Shown here: positions 58,494 through 64,000 of the stretch, piece by piece | Layout of the letters: every line of letters begins with the position of its first letter | Numbering within the stretch: position 1 is the stretch's first letter | Assembly: GCA_026214975.1 (NCBI GenBank) | Contig: CM047814.1 | Coordinates: forward strand, 20,235,541-20,299,540 | DNA from: Gentiana macrophylla | Lineage: Eukaryota; Streptophyta; Magnoliopsida; Gentianales; Gentianaceae | Direction of reading: 5' to 3' | DNA: 64,000 bases | Position numbers and translations under genes: made by a program | Notes under the pieces: generated by a model | Database searches by the model: none | What the model was told of the DNA's origin: nothing | Seen by the model: the letters and a program-made list of their open reading frames with translations, nothing else

Positions 58494-60746
58494 TGTAACG
58501 CCCCGTTCCCGGACACCGAGTCCTTATCCGAAACCAAACGTTAAGCACGCATAACATTAAATAAATAACATTACACGTAAGCCTCACTATATGTCGATCG
58601 AATAAAAGCAAACGGAAGCAAAAGACTCGGGTAATTTTTCCCAAACAATAGAGATTAAGAATCACTAAAGGTAGAAAGAAAATGTAATGCTTACTACATT
58701 CAGAAGAAACCAACGAATCCAAAAGTACTAGAAGTAAACTACAGAATCCATTAAAATCCAAGTCTAAGGCATAAATGAAATAAATGATAAATAGTAAACA
58801 AGGTCTTCAACTCAAGCGTCCTCAAACGTCATCATCGAAGTCCTCCTCAAAACCATCACCAACCTGTTCGTCTTCTCTCCCCCAAACACATAAATAAACA
58901 TGCATTTGAGGTAAGTACAATGTACATAGTAAGAAGTAGAAGCTACAATTTAATTAAGGTTCGTTATTAATTAATCATCTTAGTGAGACCGACTCAATTT
59001 ATGGTTCATCCCATGCCCATCGACACGTCATGACTATACGTTTCTACTTAACTTATCTTTGTTGCGTCACTACTCAAGGACACTGCGCATGGCGTTCATC
59101 AGCCTGAAGATATACTTGCTAACTAAAGGTGATTAGCACCGATTAGCTCCGGGGTCTCCCCGGTATGCGTATACGTCCGATGGATTTCCTCCACTACCCT
59201 TCACCGCTTAAGGCCAACAATGTTGTCCACCCTTTTATGAACGTATCACATCGCCGATATGGATTAGTGTCTAACCGAGAATAGATGATGCTTTATCTTT
59301 TACTACACATATGTAGGTATTGATGTGAATTAACTAGCCATTCCTAGTGTTTTCAAGTAGGCTCACACATCTCCTCCTACTCTCATTTTAGACCGCTGAG
59401 ACACGGACAAGTCCTAGCAAAAAACACGTACATTGATGAACTCTAGTTCACCAAAGCACAAGCCCTTTCATGCCGCTTCCGACGGATCCGAACTTCAACT
59501 CCTTTAAGAGTACATTCGGTGTTTTAAGCGAACGAATCGGAAGTTCAATCGAAGCTTGTTTCCTTTTAATTAATCTTAATACATCATGTTTTAAAGCTCA
59601 ATCCAATAAAATAGCATAACATTGAGGCTCGAACTAAAATGAATCGATTAAAATCAACAAAACAAAGCAAATCGATCAAACGCCCGCTAGAACCATAAAC
59701 GCCGTTTAAACCTACCGGGCGCCCGTCCAACCTTATGGACGTCCGTGCGGGGGATCGGGCGTCCGTCCACTATAATCGACGCCCGTCCCACCTAAAACGC
59801 TACAACCTGTATGTAAAATCACTCCTCAAACGCCCGTCCGCCTAAGGCAAACGCCCGTTTGAGTTTCTAAGCTTTCAGACGCCCGTCCGCCTATGCAGAC
59901 GCCGCCCACCTGCGTTTCTCCCAAAACCCTAAAATCTTCAAACTCGATTTCTAATCCGTTTCTAACACAAACAGCAGCAACTATAACACCGAAAAACGCC
60001 TAAACGCATATCTAAGCATATCATAGCATCTAGGATCGTTAACCAATCAAAGTATACATCTTTCTTGCACCAAGACATCTTAAACCTTGATCTAACTACT
60101 CACTACCATAATTAGATTGTAGGAAGAGCTTCTTACTTGTTTAACAAAGAATACCAACAAAGAAAAGCTCAAGAAAAAGCAATGAAGAAATTGATCTTTT
60201 CCCAGAGATCAAATCATGTGATAAATCCAAACTTTGATTAGATTCGATCACACGCCTCTGAGCGATTAACCATGAAAAAGATATGAGTTTTGATCCTCAA
60301 AACTCACCCAAAAAGCAGAAGGGTCGAATTCTTACCTAGGAAAAGATCCAACTTTTGGTGTTGAATCGACGCCCATTCACGACGATTCCGATGCTTGAAA
60401 TCGATCTCAAAACGATTGAGAATCGACTTAGAACCGATGAAAATCCTTCAAATTTCAAAATTTGCTTGCACACGCAGAGAAGAAGAGCATGCGGCTGCTC
60501 TTTTTTTTTTTTTTTTTTTTTTTTTTGTTTAGCATGATTAATGTGTATAATAGATCCCTTAAGTAGTTAATCCCAAATAAATCCCTTTTCCTATGAAAAA
60601 AAAAATCTCTTTTATTATATACATAATTACCTTAAAATTATATATAAATATCCAATTACTTAAACTCCAAATAAAAGAATCAACTCGATATTTCGTTTTA
60701 CATGAAAAAGACACGTCTGCCCTTTTCCGAAAATCGGAATATTACA
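58494..60746 (-). repeat. Gypsy 5' LTR (minus-strand element)
   Basis: 2,253 bp, matching the 3' LTR throughout with substitutions and many one- to four-base indels. It contains the same GC-rich word array (59685-59925) with CAAACGCCCGTTTG at 59848-59861. A T22-type tract at about 60500-60526 is shorter in the partner LTR. Confidence 0.9.
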
Positions 60747-60782
60747 TTTAAAGATCCAATAAGGTATATTTTCTTGACGAAA

Positions 60783-61743
60783 ATTCGAAATATATATTTT
60801 TGGATAAAAATAGTTTTTTTTTGTATATCTCTTTTTTAAAATCTTACAAGCATAACCCTTAGTAGGACGGACAATTTGCCATTCAGGACGAGATATAATC
60901 TCATGAGGACATGTTATTTTTCATTGAGGTCGGATTAAAATAACACGTCCTCAGTAAATTTTCTCACTCGACTGTGCTAAAAAAACCCGTCCTGAATTGT
61001 CCGACATTTTAATATTTAATTACGCTGTCAATTACAATTTTTTTTTTAAGGCCTCAATTACGTTTTTCAGGCGTAATTTTTCAGGCCACCTGCTACATTC
61101 ATCACCTCCAACGACTTCCCTTACTGGAGAAACAATGACAATGGCAAGCCTTCAAAAATCACCCCCCCCCCCCCCCCACCACCACCACCCCAAGACATCA
61201 CCGCCATCCATGGCAGAAAAATACATCTCTCCCTCCTTTTCCAATGAAGATGTAGCTCACTCCGAGTACGGAGATCAACATGATTTCTCAGTACTTCGGT
61301 TCCTCTTCTTCTAATGTCTCGTTGGTCTCACAGTCACCGTCATCTCGTTGTTGATGAAGTCTTGCCGCCGGTGATTACAGAAGATCTGAATCTGGGCCGC
61401 AGTTTCTATTTTTTTTTTAAAAAGCTTGTGTTCCCATCTCTGCTTGTGATCCCATCTCTGATCAAAGATGCTACTTCTTGTTAGCTATTTGGTGGGGAAG
61501 AATTACGTAAGGGGGAAAAAAAAAAAATTCAGGACGGGTATTTATAGCACGGTCGATTGAGAAAATTTACTGATGACGTGTTATTTTAGTCTGACCTCAA
61601 TGAAATATAACCCGTCCTCATGACATTATATCCTGTCCTGAATGTCAAATTGCCCGTCCTACTGAGGGTTATGTTTGTAAGACTTAAAAATAGGAGTATA
61701 CAAAAAAAAATATTTTTACCCAAAGGTATATATTTTCAATTCC
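60783..61743. mobile_element. Element with long terminal inverted repeats (about 210 bp), Mutator-like in form
   Basis: The left arm (60783-60995) and the inverse of the right arm (61530-61743) align along their whole length: ATATATTTTTGG-ATAAAAAT, CATAACCCT(T/C)AGTAGGACG, CAATTTG-CATTCAGGAC, TGAGGAC-TGTTAT, AAAATAACACGTC and TAAATTTTCTCA. The arms exceed 200 bp, which favours a Mutator-like non-autonomous element. No 9-bp duplication could be confirmed. The central 530 bp holds a C17 homopolymer at 61163-61179 and a frame (60997-61314) with a PPPPPHHHH stretch that could be a captured fragment. Confidence 0.7.
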
Positions 61744-62410
61744 CCCTTTCTTTTACACGGGGAGTTCAGGAATCCTGAGATAGTCAAGGATGTTCTTACT
61801 TAGTCACCAACAAAATCTGGAAGTGTAGTGTTGCCTGCCATGGTGGTTATTCAAAAATATGTCTTCACTTTCTTTTTCTTGACAGGATAATATTATGTTT
61901 TTGCGTTTATTGGTGCTGCTATGCATTGAAGACACAGTCGGATGCTATAATTTGGTTTGTAATTCATTGGATTACCCATTCGATTTCCTTGATTGTGCAT
62001 TGTGTACGCGGGAAAGGTAAATAAAGGTAACGATGGTTATGATTATTAGTTTAGTTTCCTTTCTGTGTAATTCCTTAATTTTTTTTCTGGATAAAGATTT
62101 TACATACTCATTTGATGTTAATTTATCATTTGAAATATATATGGTTTTTCCTAGCAATCTTTACACACCAGACTGTGTGTGTTGTTTATGAGGAGGATGA
62201 TGTTATTCCGGCCGAGGCATAGCAGTCGCGATTTATTCTGTAGTTTTGTATAGATTACATTCGGTTTTTACAGTTTTTTTTAAAGGATTTGTAATGATAT
62301 TGATATCAAGAGGAGATCAACTACAAGAGATTTGAAGCTGGAAGAACATTGATGAAGTGACACCGGTAGTGGAAAAGATGATAACATTGAAGTACAAAGT
62401 CCATCCAACA
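61744..62410. other. Intergenic, no gene recognised
   Basis: AT-rich DNA lacking a supported coding frame or repeat. A 61-codon frame at 61972-62157 on the minus strand has no known motif. Confidence 0.5.
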
Positions 62411-62415
62411 TATAT

Positions 62416-62640
62416 CACTACTAGAAAACTGTGTTTTAATGAGGAGATATTAATGAAGAGATTAAAATTCATCATTAAATGGTACTTATAATGAAGAGAT
62501 CTAAGGAATTTTGATGGTTGATGACCAAGTTTTTTTTCTCCTCGTTATCGATCATATTTCTCCTCATTAGTTATACAATAAAAAAATTCTCCTCATTATT
62601 TGTGTAATATAATTTTTTTTAGGGTAGTGTAATATAATTA
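62416..62640. mobile_element. CACTA-like terminus
   Basis: CACTACTAGAAAACTG at 62416 is a classic En/Spm (CACTA) terminal sequence. Subterminal words AATGAGGAG, AATGAAGAG, CTCCTCATTA and CTCCTCGTTA recur in both orientations over the next 200 bp. No inverse end (TTTTCTAGTAGTG) was found to the right within the window, so the element is truncated, interrupted by the LINE, or ends outside it. Confidence 0.55.
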
Positions 62641-62703
62641 ATAAACAGACCCCTATCCCTAATCCACAATCTTTCTTCTCGCCACCACCTGTCTAGTTCC
62701 ACT

Positions 62704-64000
62704 CTTTTTTTTCCTCGAAGAACGAAAGCTTATATTAATACAAAATAAAATACAAATTAAACATTACAAAGCCAAACCGGAACAGAGTTGTGCCAAAAAA
62801 CCCCAAAATCCGAACGGAACGAGAAAGCTGCGAGATTGTGAGCCATCTTGTTACCTTCTCGCCCCGTGTGCAAGACCTGACAATACTCAAACCTACTAGA
62901 TAACAACCTGATATCATCCAAAATAACAGAAATGGAAATTGGGGGGGGTTTTAAACTATTACAATAATTAACTAATACAAGACAATCCGAGTAACATATT
63001 AAATGTTTTAGGCCCATAGCCAGGCATCTACTAAGGCACCATCTTAAGGCTTGAGCTTCCGCAATTAAGGCCGAGCCGCAATGCGACCATGCGAGAAGCC
63101 CAAGCCTCCAAAATCGCATCACCATCCTGGAGAAGAATCGCACCAAATCCAAAGAAGACCGAGTCCGGTTTCGGTCGCATCGACGTAGTACGCACCCTCA
63201 AAATGGGAAACCTCGCGCGGAATATTAGTTATCTGGTTCACATCCACCGGCCAAAAAAATTGCAGCAGCTTGTCCCGGTTCCAGGTACTATTACTCAAAA
63301 AATCACTCACTTTTAAATAATTAGAGCTAGTTCCCATTGGAGTTATAGGCAAGCACCTATGATTATTCGGGATCCAAGGGTCCTTCCAGACGTTAATAGA
63401 TTTTCCATTTCCAACAATATAACACGTACCCTTTTTCAAAAAGTCCTGCGCCGACATTAAGCTCCTCCAGACAAAAGAGGAGGTGGTCGAAACTTTGCAA
63501 TCAAAGATAGAGGACTTGTGGAAGTATTTACCCTTTAGAACTTTAGATACCAAAAGGTGAGGATTACAGTGAATTCTCCAAAGTGTTTTTGCTAAAGCCA
63601 CCTTATTAGCTATTTCCAAGTTTTTAAACCCGAGTCCACCCCTACCCTTTGGGACGCACAGTGACTCCCACTTTATCCAATGATAGCCCGAAAAGTCTCT
63701 GTTAGAGTTGCCCCACCAAAAATTTGCCATTAACGAGTGCATTCTATTAATAATGCCTTTAGGCAGCTTTGCCACCGACATAACTAAATTAGGAATAGCA
63801 AACAAAGATGAGGACAGAAGAATAGCCTTACCACCCAGACTTAGAGATTTAAATTTCCAACTTTCTAACTTGGCTTTGCATCTGTCTACTACATATGTAA
63901 AGATTTGATTTTTTGACCTTCCAACAACTAGAGGAAGTCCCAGATATTTAGAATGACTAACAACCGATAACCCATTAAGAAAACCAAGTACTTCACTTTT
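62704..64000 (-). pseudogene. LINE (L1-like) retrotransposon, 3' part
   Basis: Minus strand, running in from the right window edge. The end of RT and a zf-RVT-type domain lie in 63805-63119: LPKGIINRMHSLMANFWWG, VPKGRGGLGFKNLEIANKVA, GNGKSINVWKDPWIP. RNase H (RVT_3 type) follows to 62735: LIAEAQALRWCLSRCL, ICYSDCLVLVNYCN and REGNKMAHNLAAFS. Between zf-RVT and RNase H the chain jumps from NQITNIP straight to GAYYVDATETG, so an internal piece is deleted, and a frame change falls near 63120. A T tract at 62704-62712 (poly-A on the coding strand) marks the 3' end. Confidence 0.82.

Larger units (their letters stand above)
51314..60746 (-). mobile_element. Complete Ty3/gypsy chromovirus-type retrotransposon (minus strand)
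   Basis: The target duplication TTTAA at 51309-51313 and 60747-60751 brackets 9,433 bp. LTRs are 51314-53551 and 58494-60746 and, in element orientation, start TGTAATATTCCGATTTTC and end GGCGTTACA (canonical TG...CA). The primer site GTTGGTATCAGAG follows the 5' LTR. A polypurine tract (AAGGGGGGAAGAA) precedes the 3' LTR at 53552-53566. Internal order is gag, protease, RT, RNase H, integrase, chromodomain. Long LTRs and a chromodomain suggest a Tekay/Del-like lineage. Confidence 0.93.

Noticed and set aside
61110..61314. Proline/histidine-rich frame as a gene
   Set aside because: It depends on a C17 run and CACC repeats inside an inverted-repeat element, so it is probably compositional or a captured scrap.

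Overview
The window looks like nuclear DNA of a flowering plant, probably a eudicot. It has three intron-rich plant housekeeping or metabolic genes with short GT-AG introns. The rest is AT-rich intergenic DNA packed with Copia, Ty3/gypsy, LINE, hAT, Stowaway-like and other transposons. I see no rRNA, tRNA, CRISPR array or prokaryotic-style operon.

Left flank (1-9900): intergenic DNA with a degenerate telomere-like tract (1620-1775), a Stowaway-like MITE, an hAT-type MITE with an 8-bp target duplication, and a LINE 3' end. Next comes a block of minisatellites carrying two copies of one exon of a plant multi-pass membrane protein and one exon of a TFIIE-alpha gene, which resembles a gene-fragment-collecting element.

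Genic core (9900-29400): a 15-exon NOC4 gene (nucleolar small-subunit assembly factor, + strand) has a complete Copia element inside intron 8. The element has non-canonical TA...TA termini and a TTTCT target duplication. Downstream is a 6-exon NADPH-dependent reductase of the CCR/DFR/TKPR family (+), then, convergently and only 277 bp away, a clean 4-exon TANGO2/NRDE gene (-). NOC4 and the reductase carry single-site frameshifts in conserved exons. These may be residual assembly errors or decay. The TANGO2 gene is intact.

Transposon-rich half (29400-64000): foldback elements, minisatellites and an acyl-AMP ligase fragment come first. A Ty3/gypsy remnant follows; its LTR holds a nested hAT MITE and an array of quasi-palindromes, and its gag is joined in frame to a plant-transposon (PF20167-type) domain. 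Facing it is a DUF1985/Ulp1-type transposon gene in which the catalytic Cys position looks replaced. Then come a complete but frameshifted Copia element (-, LTRs 525 bp each, TSD TGAAC), a complete chromodomain Ty3/gypsy element (-, LTRs about 2.24 kb, TSD TTTAA), a long terminal-inverted-repeat element, a CACTA-like end and a LINE that runs off the right edge.

I found no clearly new cellular system. The best second-look items are the gag::PF20167 fusion facing a Ulp1-like gene, the quasi-palindrome arrays shared in design by two unrelated LTR families, the non-canonical Copia inside NOC4, and the pattern of indels across conserved exons and LTR pairs.
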